64,000 nt of DNA from positions 1 to 64,000 of the forward strand of contig NZ_JAMXMX010000005.1 of NCBI RefSeq assembly GCF_024055725.1. The letters are read 5' to 3'. How positions within the stretch are numbered: the stretch's first letter is position 1; each line of letters starts with the position of its first letter. This document shows, one piece after another, positions 1 to 8,076 of the stretch. A program made the translations under genes and the position numbers. The stretch is from Actinoallomurus spadix (GTDB taxonomy: Bacteria > Actinomycetota > Actinomycetes > Streptosporangiales > Streptosporangiaceae). The notes beneath the pieces are model-generated. The model searched no databases, had not been told where the DNA came from, and saw only the letters and a list, made by a program, of their open reading frames with translations.

Positions 1-816
1 GCCCCGCTCCGCGGCGGCCCGTGCCGCCGACAGGACACCCGCGTCGGCCGCGACCCGGTCCTCGGCGGCCGCGCGTACGTCGTCCATGTGGGCCGCGAGC
101 TCGGCCGCCCACGCGGCGAGCGCGCCCGGGTCGAGGTCGGGCCGCCCGGCGCCGGCCGCCTCGGCCGCGCGGTCCGCGGTGGACGCGGCGGCAGCGCGCA
201 GGGCCTCGGCCGCACGCCCGGTCTCCTGGCGCTTCTCGCGCAGCCACGTCTCGACCCCGGTGAAGATCTCGGTGGCGAAGAGCCGCTCGAGCACCGTGCG
301 GCGCTTCTCCGCGTCGGCGCGCAGGAAGGCCGCAAAGTCGCCCTGCGGCAGCAGCACCACCTGGCAGAACTGCTCGGCGGACATGCCGAGCAGATCCCCG
401 ATCAGCTGCCCCGCCTCGTCGAAGCGGGTCGACAGGCCCGTCCACTCACCGGCGCGCCGCTCCTGGAGCAGGACCTTGGCCTTCTCCTCGGTGGTGCCGG
501 TGCCGCGCAGCTTCGGCCGGTCCCACCGGGGCGACCGCGTGATCCGGAACCGGCGGCCGCGGATCGTCACCTCCACGACGACCTCGGGCGAGCGGTCCGG
601 AGGCGCGTGGTGACTGCGGAGGTTCTTCGCGTCGTTGCGTACGCTCGGTACCCGCCCGTACAGCGCGAAGCACACCGCGTCGAGGACGCTGGTCTTCCCG
701 GCGCCGGTCGGGCCGTTGATGAGGAACAGGCCCGCGTCGGACAGCGCGTCGAAGTCGATCCGCTCGGTGCCGGCGAACGGCCCGAACGCGGTGATCGTGA
801 GGTGATGGAGCCTCAC
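1..816 (-). CDS. sbcC: SbcC, DNA repair exonuclease ATPase subunit (N-terminal part)
   Basis: The reading frame runs off the left edge, so only the first 272 residues are present. It is the ABC/Rad50-type ATPase that pairs with the SbcD nuclease to process hairpins and double-strand ends. The fragment shows the N-terminal lobe: MRLHHLTITAFGPFAG opening, Walker A GPTGAGKT at about residues 35-42, and the Q-loop region VLLPQGDF near 154-161, followed by the start of an Ala/Arg/Glu-rich coiled coil. The start is GTG with GAGAAGGGGG just upstream. The sbcD gene lies upstream in the same direction, 85 bp away, the usual sbcD-sbcC operon. The missing part should hold the zinc-hook coiled coil, ABC signature and Walker B. 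Confidence 0.93.
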   Translation of the reverse strand, partial: MRLHHLTITAFGPFAGTERIDFDALSDAGLFLINGPTGAGKTSVLDAVCFALYGRVPSVRNDAKNLRSHHAPPDRSPEVVVEVTIRGRRFRITRSPRWDRPKLRGTGTTEEKAKVLLQERRAGEWTGLSTRFDEAGQLIGDLLGMSAEQFCQVVLLPQGDFAAFLRADAEKRRTVLERLFATEIFTGVETWLREKRQETGRAAEALRAAAASTADRAAEAAGAGRPDLDPGALAAWAAELAAHMDDVRAAAEDRVAADAGVLSAARAAAERG

Positions 817-824
817 CGGACCCC

Positions 825-907
825 CTTCTCACGCGGTCGGGCGCGCCGGTTGAGTCTCACCGAGCTCGCCTTCTCGCGCTGTCGGGCGCGCCGGTGGTGT
901 CTCACCG
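825..907. repeat. 45-bp-period tandem duplication at the sbcD/sbcC junction
   Basis: Positions 825-862 and 870-907 are two 38-bp near-copies (four or five mismatches) with a 45-bp period. The second copy contains the sbcD stop codon and its last coding bases; the first lies in the gap before the sbcC ribosome-binding site. A partial third copy of the CTCACCG edge falls on the sbcC start itself (811-818). It looks like replication slippage that copied the end of sbcD. Confidence 0.7.
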
Positions 908-2035
908 GGCCGCCTCCTCGCGCCGGTAGTGCTCGAACGCCTCGTGCAGCAGGGCGCGCTCGGCCTCGTCCGGCGCCGCGCCGCGCACCTCGGTGACGAA
1001 GTCGCAGGCGATTTCGGTGTCGGAGCGGCCCTTGACGCGCTCCGCCCAGGACCGCCCGCCGGTGTCCGCGGTGCGCTCCGGTTCGAACGCCAGCGCCAGC
1101 ACGTGCGGGAACCGCCGCCGCAGCCGGTCCATCGCGGCGACGGGGTGCTGCGCGTCGGTGAGCGTGACCTGTAGCCAGTGGTCCTCGTACGCGGCCCACC
1201 GCTCGGCGGTGAGCAGGTCGTCGATGCGGCCCTTGAGCCGCTTGATCCGGCGGGGCACCGGCGCCTCGACGAACTCGGCGCGCACGGTCTCGCCGAGGTC
1301 GACCAGCCAGCTGCCCTTGGTGTGGTCCTCCTCCGAGAAGGAGTAGGCCAGCGGGGAGCCGGAGTAGCGCACGGCGCCGGACAGGGTCTGCGAGCGGTGC
1401 AGGTGGCCGAGGGCGGCGTAGTCCACGCCGTCGAAGACGCTCACCGGGACGCTCGCCACCCCACCGATCGCGATGTCGCGCTCGCTGTCGCTCGCCTCTC
1501 CCCCGGTGACGAACGCGTGCGCCAGGACCACCGACCGGCCGCCGCGCCCCGCCGCGTCGGCGCGGATCCGGCGCATCGCCTCGGTGAGCGCGGCGGTGTG
1601 CCCGCGCTCGGCCAGCTCCCATCCGCCGCGGACGACCTCGGGCTCGAGGTAGGGGATGCCGTAGATCGCGGTGCCGTCGTCGAGCAGCACCGGCCGGCCC
1701 ACCCCATCCGGGTCGGTCCGCAGGTGCACGCCGGAGGCGTCCATCAGGTCGGCGCCGAAGCCGAGGCGCCGCGCGGAGTCGTGGTTGCCGCTGATGAGCA
1801 CGACCCGAACCTTCTCGGCCAGCAGCCGCCGCAGCGCCTCGCCGCACAGGTCGACCGCGTCGACGGGCGGCAGCGCCCGGTCGTACAGGTCGCCCGACAC
1901 CAGCACGCAGTCGACCCGCTCGGACCGGACGGTCTCGATGAGGTGGTCGATGAACGCCTCCTGCGCGCGGAGCATGTCCTCGCGGTGGAAGAACCGGCCG
2001 AGGTGCCAGTCGGAGGTGTGCAGGAGCCGGGGCAT
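902..2035 (-). CDS. sbcD: SbcD, exonuclease subunit (Mre11-type phosphoesterase)
   Basis: A 377-residue calcineurin-like metallophosphoesterase, the nuclease half of the SbcCD complex that cleaves DNA hairpins and protein-blocked ends. Phosphodiesterase motifs are clear: SDWHLG (D9, H11), GDLYDR near 48-53, GNHD at 83-86 and a later GHLH. The start MPRLLHTSDW was chosen because the family begins immediately before the first metal motif; the frame continues 72 codons upstream without family-like sequence. Length is normal for the family. It precedes sbcC, with an 85-bp gap holding a small tandem duplication. Confidence 0.95.
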   Translation of the reverse strand: MPRLLHTSDWHLGRFFHREDMLRAQEAFIDHLIETVRSERVDCVLVSGDLYDRALPPVDAVDLCGEALRRLLAEKVRVVLISGNHDSARRLGFGADLMDASGVHLRTDPDGVGRPVLLDDGTAIYGIPYLEPEVVRGGWELAERGHTAALTEAMRRIRADAAGRGGRSVVLAHAFVTGGEASDSERDIAIGGVASVPVSVFDGVDYAALGHLHRSQTLSGAVRYSGSPLAYSFSEEDHTKGSWLVDLGETVRAEFVEAPVPRRIKRLKGRIDDLLTAERWAAYEDHWLQVTLTDAQHPVAAMDRLRRRFPHVLALAFEPERTADTGGRSWAERVKGRSDTEIACDFVTEVRGAAPDEAERALLHEAFEHYRREEAAR

Positions 2036-2123
2036 GCCCGGCAAGCTAACAGGCCCCGCCGACAACATGGACCCCACACGCCGCAAGAGGTCCCTTAAGT
2101 GAGGAACATCCCCTCGCACGCGC

Positions 2124-2156
2124 GAGGCCCCCGGCGAGGAATCCGCCGGGGGCCTC
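2124..2156 (-). terminator. Strong hairpin terminator
   Basis: A perfect 13-bp stem (GAGGCCCCCGGCG with its complement) around a 7-nt loop. It sits 22 bp past the stop of the small minus-strand ORF at 2179-2334, which supports that ORF being expressed. No long T tract, as usual in actinomycetes. Confidence 0.75.
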
Positions 2157-2178
2157 CGCTGCGATGGGTGCTGCCGTG

Positions 2179-2334
2179 TCAGGCAGCTTTCCGCACGTCG
2201 GACTTGGCGAGCAGCCGCGCTCGCTCCTCGGGGGTCGCGAGCCTCTCCCACTGCTCCAAGCTCTCCACGAGTCGGTGGGGCCGGACGGTACGGCGGTGAA
2301 CGAAACGGTGTACAACTCGTTGGAACTTAGGCAT
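2179..2334 (-). CDS. Small basic hypothetical protein (51 aa)
   Basis: A short frame starting MPKFQRVVHRF and ending KSDVRKAA, with a helical, charged C-terminal half (SLEQWERLATPEERARLL). I do not recognise a family. Support comes from context: a hairpin terminator follows at the right distance, and upstream on the same strand there is a promoter-like TTGAAA with ATGATA about 17 bp downstream. No strong ribosome-binding site is visible. Third-position GC is moderate in the first third and high afterwards. It could be a small conserved actinobacterial regulator or ribosome-associated peptide; that is a guess. Confidence 0.5.
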   Translation of the reverse strand: MPKFQRVVHRFVHRRTVRPHRLVESLEQWERLATPEERARLLAKSDVRKAA

Positions 2335-2403
2335 GGCGATATCCACTGACAGATGATGGTTGGTGGAAGCGGGATACCCCTATCATCGCATGTCACACCT
2401 GTT

Positions 2404-3111
2404 TCAACGGTCACGGGGGTGCCCTGTCGGAGAGCCGCCGCGCGGCGCCGGGGTGACCAGTCCGGTCTCGTAGGCGACCATGACGAGCTGGGCGCGGTCG
2501 CGGGCGGCGAGCTTGGCGAGGAGATTGCCCACATGGGTCTTCACGGTCGCCGGGCTCAGGTGCAGATGCGCGGCGATCTCGCCGTTGGCCAGGCCGCGGG
2601 CGATCAGTGTGAGCACCTCGCGCTCGCGGCCCGTCAGTCCCTCCAGCTCCCGGGCGGGCTGCCGGGCCGGCGCCGGCCGCCGGGCGAACTCCGCGATCAG
2701 CCGCCGGGTCACGGCCGGCGCGAGCAGCGCCTCGCCGGAGGCGATGACGCGGATCCCGGCGAGCAGGTCGGCGGGCGGGGTGTTCTTCAGCAGGAACCCG
2801 CTGGCCCCCGCGCGCAGCGCGGCGTGCACGTACTCGTCCAGGTCGAACGTCGTGAGGATCAGCACCCGGACGCCGGGCGGCCCGTCCGGGCCGCAGATGC
2901 GCCGGGTCGCCTCGATGCCGTCCATCTCCGGCATGCGGACGTCCATCAGCACCACGTCCGGGCGCTCGCGGACGGCGAGTTCGACGGCCTCCGTTCCGGT
3001 GCCCGCCTCGCCGAGCGTGAGCAGGTCCGGAGCCGTGTCGACGAGGACGCGGAAGCTGCCGCGCAGCAGCGCCTGGTCGTCGGCGACCAGGACGCGTACG
3101 GGTGCGGTCAT
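2404..3111 (-). CDS. Two-component response regulator, NarL/LuxR family
   Basis: A 235-residue regulator with an N-terminal receiver domain (acidic pocket D11-D12, phospho-acceptor D57 in LMDVRMPEMDG, conserved K109) and a C-terminal LuxR-type HTH (LTGREREVLTLIARGL, then SPATVKTHVGNLLAKL). Start MTAPVRVLVADD is preferred over a start 21 codons upstream because receiver domains begin right before the first strand. The cognate histidine kinase gene lies 59 bp upstream in the same direction. Divergent from an ABC exporter that it probably controls. Confidence 0.94.
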   Translation of the reverse strand: MTAPVRVLVADDQALLRGSFRVLVDTAPDLLTLGEAGTGTEAVELAVRERPDVVLMDVRMPEMDGIEATRRICGPDGPPGVRVLILTTFDLDEYVHAALRAGASGFLLKNTPPADLLAGIRVIASGEALLAPAVTRRLIAEFARRPAPARQPARELEGLTGREREVLTLIARGLANGEIAAHLHLSPATVKTHVGNLLAKLAARDRAQLVMVAYETGLVTPAPRGGSPTGHPRDR

Positions 3112-3170
3112 GGACTTCGTCGGCCCCGTGACCAAGGTGCTGTGCTCCCTGATTCCCTCGCTTCGCTCGG

Positions 3171-4349
3171 TCATGGATCCTCCGGGGCGTGACGGGGCAG
3201 GCGGGCGGACACCTCGAACCCGCCCTCAGGGCGCGGCCCGGCGGTCAGCGTGCCGCCGTGCATGAGGGCGCGTTCGCGCATCCCGATGATGCCGTGCCCG
3301 GGCGCCCCCGGGAGGACCCGGCCGCCAGGGCCGTTGTCGGTGACCCGGATGCACACCTCGTCCGCGTCGCCCGCCACGACGACCCGGCAGTGCGCCGGAG
3401 CGGCGTGCCGGACGACGTTCGTGACCGCCTCCTGCACGATCCGGTACACCGAGCGGCCCAGCCCGTCGGGCAGCCCGTCCGCGCCGTCGACGGTCAGGTC
3501 GACGCGGACGCCGGCCGCCGCCGCCCGGTCGCGCAGCTCGGGCAGCCCGGCCAGATCGGGCGCCGGCCGCAGGTCGGGGGACGCGTCGTCCGAGCGGAGC
3601 ATGCCGAGCATGTGGCGCATCTCGACGAGCGCCTCCCGGCTCGTCGTCTCGATGACCCGCAGGGCGTCGCGTACCTCGCCGCCGGGATCCGGTCCCCCGG
3701 CGGAGCGCGATTCAAGGACGTACCCGGCGACGCCGGCCTTGACCCCGATCAGGCTGAGGGTGTGCGACACGACGTCGTGGAGTTCGCGCGCGATCCGCAG
3801 CCGCTCCTCGGTCACCGCGTGGTCGGCGAGCTGGCGGGCCGAGCGTTCGGCGTACGCGCGGCGTTCCCGCACGGCGCGGCCGATCGTCCATGCCCCGCCC
3901 AGCACCGGCGGGCCGACGATGATCAGGTCCGCGACGCCGCTGCCCTCACTGGGGCCCGCCATCGTGCCCACGAGCACGCCGACCGCACTGATCCCCGCGA
4001 TGACGAGCGTGGGCTCCCGCGGATGCCGGGGCTCGGTCAGCGCGACCATGTACAGCGCGAACGCCGCGACGAACAGGGCGGCCCATCCCATCCCGCAGTA
4101 CAGCGCCGGCAGGGTCGCCGTGAACACGACACCGAAGACGAGCAGCGGCCACAGGCGTCGTACGGCGACCGGCAGGCCGATGGCCGCGGCGAGCAGGCAG
4201 GCCGTCCACACCGGCAGGCCCACCGGCCGGGTCAGCGCGACGGCGAGCAGGACGAGCGCCGATCCGGCGGCGGCCACGGCGTCGAGGGCGATCAGCCGGC
4301 CGCGGCTCAGCCGGCGCGGGAAGACCGGCGGTGGATCGAGGTCGCGCAC
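3171..4349 (-). CDS. Sensor histidine kinase (HisKA_3 type)
   Basis: A membrane kinase of 392 residues with an N-terminal block of hydrophobic helices (about residues 20-155) and no large external loop, then a HisKA_3 dimerisation helix with phospho-acceptor His191 in IARELHDVVSHTLSLI, and a GHKL ATPase domain (EAVTNVVRHA, DNGPGG, GHGIIGMRERA). This intramembrane-sensing layout is typical of kinases coupled to ABC exporters responding to cell-envelope stress or drugs. The GTG start (VRDLDPPPVFP) precedes the first helix; the open frame much further upstream is the antisense of the transporter gene. Co-directional with the response regulator; divergent from the exporter by 168 bp. Confidence 0.92.
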   Translation of the reverse strand: MRDLDPPPVFPRRLSRGRLIALDAVAAAGSALVLLAVALTRPVGLPVWTACLLAAAIGLPVAVRRLWPLLVFGVVFTATLPALYCGMGWAALFVAAFALYMVALTEPRHPREPTLVIAGISAVGVLVGTMAGPSEGSGVADLIIVGPPVLGGAWTIGRAVRERRAYAERSARQLADHAVTEERLRIARELHDVVSHTLSLIGVKAGVAGYVLESRSAGGPDPGGEVRDALRVIETTSREALVEMRHMLGMLRSDDASPDLRPAPDLAGLPELRDRAAAAGVRVDLTVDGADGLPDGLGRSVYRIVQEAVTNVVRHAAPAHCRVVVAGDADEVCIRVTDNGPGGRVLPGAPGHGIIGMRERALMHGGTLTAGPRPEGGFEVSARLPRHAPEDP

Positions 4350-4517
4350 GGCCCGAACCGTACCGGCCCCCGCCCGCCGCCGCCTCCGCCCCGGGTCGCT
4401 CCTCCCCTGGTCGGATCCCGCGTCCCGGCGGTGACGGTCATCCGCGCCCGGGCGGAGGCCGGAATCGGGCCGCCGCTCCGAAGCGCCGGCGGCCCGCCGT
4501 ACGGCAGCGTCGGGACC

Positions 4518-5420
4518 GTGATCGAAGTGACCAAACTGACCAAACGGTACGGCGACGGGCTCGCCGTCGACCGGCTGTCCTTCCAGGTCCGGCCGGGGCA
4601 CGTGACCGGTTTCCTCGGCCCCAACGGGGCGGGCAAGTCCACCACGATGCGCGTCCTGCTGGGGCTGGCCGCCCCCACGTCCGGCGCCGCCCTCGTGACC
4701 GGCCGCCGGTACGCGGACCTGCGCTTCCCGATGCACGAGGTCGGGGCGCTGCTCGACGCGAACGCCGCGTACGGCGGGCGCACCGCCTTCGACCACCTGC
4801 GCTGCCTGGCCCGGACCAACCGGATCGGTCCGGCCCGGGTCGCCGCGGTCCTGGAGCAGGTCGGCCTGGCCGGCGTCGGCCGCAAGCGGATCAGCGGATT
4901 CTCCCTCGGCATGCGGCAGCGGCTGGGCATCGCGGCGGCGCTCCTCGGCGACCCGGGCGTACTCATGCTCGACGAACCGGTCAACGGGCTCGACCCGGAG
5001 GGCGTCCGCTGGATCCGTGAGCTGTTGCGCGCGCTCGCGGGGGAAGGCCGCACGGTGCTGGTCTCCAGTCACCTGATGAGCGAGATGGAGCTCACCGCCG
5101 ACCGTCTCGTCATCATCGGGCGGGGCCGACTGATCGCCGATACGACGGTGCGGGAGCTGGCGGAGCGCTTCCAGCGCGGCGTGCTCGTACGCACCGGCCG
5201 CGGTCCCGAGCTGGCCCGCGCCCTTGAGGCCGCCGGGGCGTCCGTCCTCGTCGAGACCGACGGCGCGCTCTCGGTGAAGGGCCTGGATCCCGTCCGGATC
5301 GGGGATCTGGCCGCCCGGCACGCCATCCCCGTGCACGAGGTCACCCCGCGCACGGCCTCACTCGAGGAGGCGTACCTCGCGCTGACCGCCGGCAGCCTGG
5401 AGTACGGAGCGGCCCGATGA
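4518..5420 (+). CDS. ABC transporter ATP-binding protein (drug/antibiotic exporter type)
   Basis: A 300-residue ABC ATPase with Walker A GPNGAGKST (34-42), signature FSLGMRQRLGIA, Walker B VLMLDEPVNGLDPEG and the H-loop SSHLMSEME. The C-terminal extension resembles the DrrA/CcmA class. GTG start (VIEVTKLTKRYG) was chosen from the family N-terminus; the ribosome-binding site is weak. Its stop overlaps the start of the permease gene by 4 bp (ATGA), so the two are translationally coupled. Divergent from the sensor kinase gene, which suggests control by that two-component system. Confidence 0.93.
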   Translation: MIEVTKLTKRYGDGLAVDRLSFQVRPGHVTGFLGPNGAGKSTTMRVLLGLAAPTSGAALVTGRRYADLRFPMHEVGALLDANAAYGGRTAFDHLRCLARTNRIGPARVAAVLEQVGLAGVGRKRISGFSLGMRQRLGIAAALLGDPGVLMLDEPVNGLDPEGVRWIRELLRALAGEGRTVLVSSHLMSEMELTADRLVIIGRGRLIADTTVRELAERFQRGVLVRTGRGPELARALEAAGASVLVETDGALSVKGLDPVRIGDLAARHAIPVHEVTPRTASLEEAYLALTAGSLEYGAAR

Positions 5421-6187
5421 CCGACGCGCTCGCGGCCGAGTGGCTGAAGCTCCGTACGGCACGGTCCACCGGGTACTGCCTCGGCGTGGTCGCGCTCTTC
5501 ATCGCTCTCATGGCGGTCCTGGCGTGGTACGCGGCGCACCTGTGGGACGGGCTGCCGCCCGCGCGGCGGTCCTCGATGGAACTGTCCTCGCTGCCCGAAC
5601 TGGCGTGCTGGGTGGACTACCTCGTCATGGGGGTCCTCGGCGTGCTGGCGATCACGTCCGAGTACTCCAGCGGAATGATCCGGGCGACCCTCACCGTGCT
5701 GCCCCGGCGGCGCACGGTCCTGGCCGCCAAGGCCGGTGTGGTCGCCGTGGTGGCGCTGGCCGCCGGGGAGGTCACCGGCTTCACGGTGCTCGCGGCGGCC
5801 CGGCTGATCGTCGGGGACCGCCCCATCCACGGGCAGGAGCCGCACGTCGGCAGGATCGTGACGGCGGGGGTGGTCGTGATGGTGTTCGCGCTGCTCGGGC
5901 TCAGCCTGGGGACCCTGCTCCGCTCGACCGCCGGGGCCATCGTCGTCGTCGCCGGCCTGTGGCACATCGTGCCGGTGCTCGTGCAGCTTGTCCCGGAGCC
6001 GTGGGGGGACCGTCTCGGTTCGCTGCTGCCGGCGGCGCTCGTCGAGGAGATCGCCGGCTCCGGCGGGCAGAACTCGATCTACGGGAAGGGGTTGCCGCCG
6101 GCCGCCGCGGTCGCGGTGCTGGTCGCGTACGCCGTCGTGCCTCTCGGCGCGGCCGGGATCGCGCTGGCCCGGCGGGACGTGCCGTGA
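5417..6187 (+). CDS. ABC transporter permease (ABC-2 type)
   Basis: A 256-residue integral membrane protein starting MTDALAAEWLKLRTARST, the typical ABC-2 permease opening before the first helix. About six hydrophobic segments follow, with the EYSSGMIRATL motif after the second segment, which is characteristic of this permease class. It overlaps the ATP-binding gene by 4 bp and forms the membrane half of the exporter. Substrate is not evident from sequence. Confidence 0.9.
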   Translation: MTDALAAEWLKLRTARSTGYCLGVVALFIALMAVLAWYAAHLWDGLPPARRSSMELSSLPELACWVDYLVMGVLGVLAITSEYSSGMIRATLTVLPRRRTVLAAKAGVVAVVALAAGEVTGFTVLAAARLIVGDRPIHGQEPHVGRIVTAGVVVMVFALLGLSLGTLLRSTAGAIVVVAGLWHIVPVLVQLVPEPWGDRLGSLLPAALVEEIAGSGGQNSIYGKGLPPAAAVAVLVAYAVVPLGAAGIALARRDVP

Positions 6188-6228
6188 TCCGTGCCACCCT
6201 GGACAGGGAGGGAGGGGACGGAGAAGAT

Positions 6229-6246
6229 ACCAAGCAAGCACTCGGT
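6229..6246. promoter_or_regulatory. Imperfect palindrome upstream of aldehyde dehydrogenase
   Basis: ACCAAG-N6-CTCGGT, arms complementary at 5 of 6 positions, between the permease stop and the dehydrogenase ribosome-binding site. It resembles TetR-type operators in catabolic operons, but the regulator is unknown. Confidence 0.3.
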
Positions 6247-6276
6247 CAAAGCTCCTCCCGCCTCCGGAGGTACGGC

Positions 6277-7710
6277 ATGCGTGAACACGATCGGCTCTAC
6301 ATCGGCGGTGAGTGGGCCGCGCCCGCCGGCTCGGGCACCATCGACGTCGTCTCCCCGCACACCGAAGAGATCATCGGGCGGGTGCCCGAGGCGGTCCCGG
6401 AGGACATGGACCGCGCCGTCGCGGCGGCGCGGGAGGCGTTCGACCATGGCCCCTGGCCGCGCATGGCGCCCGCCGAACGCGCCGCGGTCGTCGCCCGCCT
6501 GGCCGAGCTGTACGCCGGGCGCCTCGGCGACCTGGCCGAGCTGATCACCGCCGAGATGGGCTGCCCGATCTCGTTCTCCCAGCTCGGCCAGACCGGGCAG
6601 GCCCAGGCGGTGTACGGCTACTTCGCCGAACTCGGCCGGGACTTCGCCTGGGAGGAGGAGCGCCCCGGGCTCATGGGGCCGGTCACGGTCCGCCGCGAGC
6701 CGGTCGGCGTCGTCGCCGCGATCGTCCCCTGGAACGTCCCGCAGTTCATCATCGCGCTCAAGCTCGCCCCGGCACTGATCGCCGGCTGCACCATCGTGAT
6801 CAAGCCGGCGCCCGAGACGCCGCTGGACGGATACGTCCTCGCCGACCTGCTCACCGAGGCCGGCGTGCCCGAGGGCGTCGTCAGCATCGTCGCCGCCGGG
6901 CGGGAGACCGGCGAGCACCTCGTCCGTCACCCCGGTGTCGACAAGGTCGCCTTCACCGGCTCCACGGCGGCCGGCCGGAGGATCGGCGCGATCTGCGGCG
7001 AGCAGCTCAAACGCTGCACGCTCGAACTCGGCGGCAAGTCCGCGGCCATCATCCTCGACGACGCCGATCTCGCCGCGACGATGGGCTGGCTCAAGATGGC
7101 GTCGCTGATGAACAACGGCCAGGCGTGCGTCGCCCAGACCCGTGTCCTCGCCTCCCGGAACCGCTACGACGAGGTCGTGGACGCGCTCGCCGATACCGTG
7201 CGCGGCATGAAGATCGGCGATCCCGCCGACCCCGCCACCGAGATCGGCCCGCTCGTCGCCAAGCGCCAGCAGGAACGCGTCGAGGGCTACATCCGGATCG
7301 GCCAGGAGGAGGGCGCCAAGGTCGCGCTCGGCGGCTCCGGCCGACCGTACGACCGCGGCTGGTACGTCACGCCCACCGTCTTCGCCGGCGTCACGAACGA
7401 CATGCGCATCGCCCGCGAGGAGATCTTCGGCCCCGTCCTGTCGGTCATCCCGTACGAGGACGAGGCCGACGCGGTCCGGATCGCCAACGACAGCGAGTAC
7501 GGCCTGGCCGGAACGGTGTGGACCGCCGACGGCGACCGCGGGCTGGAGATCGCCCGCCAGGTCCGCACCGGAACGTACGGCGTGAACATGTACATGATCG
7601 AGTCGTCGTCGCCCTTCGGCGGCTACAAGGGCAGCGGCGTCGGCCGCGAGCTCGGCCCCGAGGGCCTGGCCGCCTACCTGGAGTACAAGTCCATCGCCCG
7701 CATGGGCTGA
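6277..7710 (+). CDS. Aldehyde dehydrogenase, NAD(P)-dependent
   Basis: A full-length 477-residue member of the ALDH superfamily that oxidises aldehydes to carboxylic acids. Conserved elements are present: PWNVPQ, the general base Glu250 in LELGGKS, the nucleophile Cys284 in NNGQACVAQTR, EEIFGPVLSV, and the C-terminal SPFGGYKGSGVGRELG. Start MREHDRLYIGGEW has a strong TCCGGAGGT ribosome-binding site. It is followed by a strong hairpin. The last codons and the terminator are repeated 5.25 kb downstream, in front of the intact Gfo/Idh gene, so those two genes were originally adjacent. Physiological substrate is unknown. Confidence 0.94.
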   Translation: MREHDRLYIGGEWAAPAGSGTIDVVSPHTEEIIGRVPEAVPEDMDRAVAAAREAFDHGPWPRMAPAERAAVVARLAELYAGRLGDLAELITAEMGCPISFSQLGQTGQAQAVYGYFAELGRDFAWEEERPGLMGPVTVRREPVGVVAAIVPWNVPQFIIALKLAPALIAGCTIVIKPAPETPLDGYVLADLLTEAGVPEGVVSIVAAGRETGEHLVRHPGVDKVAFTGSTAAGRRIGAICGEQLKRCTLELGGKSAAIILDDADLAATMGWLKMASLMNNGQACVAQTRVLASRNRYDEVVDALADTVRGMKIGDPADPATEIGPLVAKRQQERVEGYIRIGQEEGAKVALGGSGRPYDRGWYVTPTVFAGVTNDMRIAREEIFGPVLSVIPYEDEADAVRIANDSEYGLAGTVWTADGDRGLEIARQVRTGTYGVNMYMIESSSPFGGYKGSGVGRELGPEGLAAYLEYKSIARMG

Positions 7711-7720
7711 CCTGCGAAGA

Positions 7721-7751
7721 GCCGGGGCCGGGATTACGCCCCGGCCCCGGC
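7721..7751 (+). terminator. Hairpin terminator after aldehyde dehydrogenase
   Basis: GCCGGGGCCGGG and its complement form a 12-bp stem with a 7-nt loop, 10 bp after the stop codon. A slightly altered copy lies at about 12970-13005. Confidence 0.75.
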
Positions 7752-7768
7752 CCCGGACGATCCCGGCC

Positions 7769-7916
7769 ATGACGATTCGGTGGGGAATCCTCGGGACCGG
7801 GGGCATCACGCGTACATCCGGCGGCGCACTCCTCGACCTCGGCGTCTACCCGCTGTCCTTCGCGTGGATGCTGCTCGGCGAGTCCGACAGCGTGCAGGCG
7901 TTCGCGAGCAGCGCGC
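7769..7916 (+). pseudogene. Gfo/Idh/MocA oxidoreductase remnant (internal deletion, 3' truncated)
   Basis: It begins MTIRWGILGTGGITRT, identical to the intact gene at 13021 except one residue, then jumps to SGGALLDLGVYPLSFAWMLLGE, which corresponds to 13526-13624 of the intact gene. The jump removes 456 net bp (152 codons), in frame, and excises the rest of the NAD-binding domain and the catalytic EKP region. The copy is about 95 percent identical to the intact gene over the shared parts and ends abruptly at the transposase remnant. The -10 element of the intact copy (TACGAT) reads GACGAT here, so it is probably not transcribed. Confidence 0.9.
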
Positions 7917-8076
7917 GAGGTTCACAAGAGCCTGCGCGCGCTGGAGAACGACATCCGCGCCTGGACGAAAGCCTGGAACGCCGATCCCAAGCCCTTCATC
8001 TGGGCCAAGACCGCCGACGAGATACCTCGAACATCTCGCCTCATATCTTGATCGAATTCCTGGCGCAGGACACTAG
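7917..8076 (+). pseudogene. IS630-family transposase, C-terminal remnant with frameshift
   Basis: In one frame from 7917 the sequence reads EVHKSLRALENDIRAW then NADPKPFIWAKTADEI, the C-terminal end of IS630-type transposases. Around 8021-8026 the frame changes by one base, and the second frame completes LEHLASYLDRIPGAGH followed by a stop, also typical of the family end. Catalytic DDE residues lie in the missing N-terminal part. The fragment is inactive and marks the left border of the island. Confidence 0.8.
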
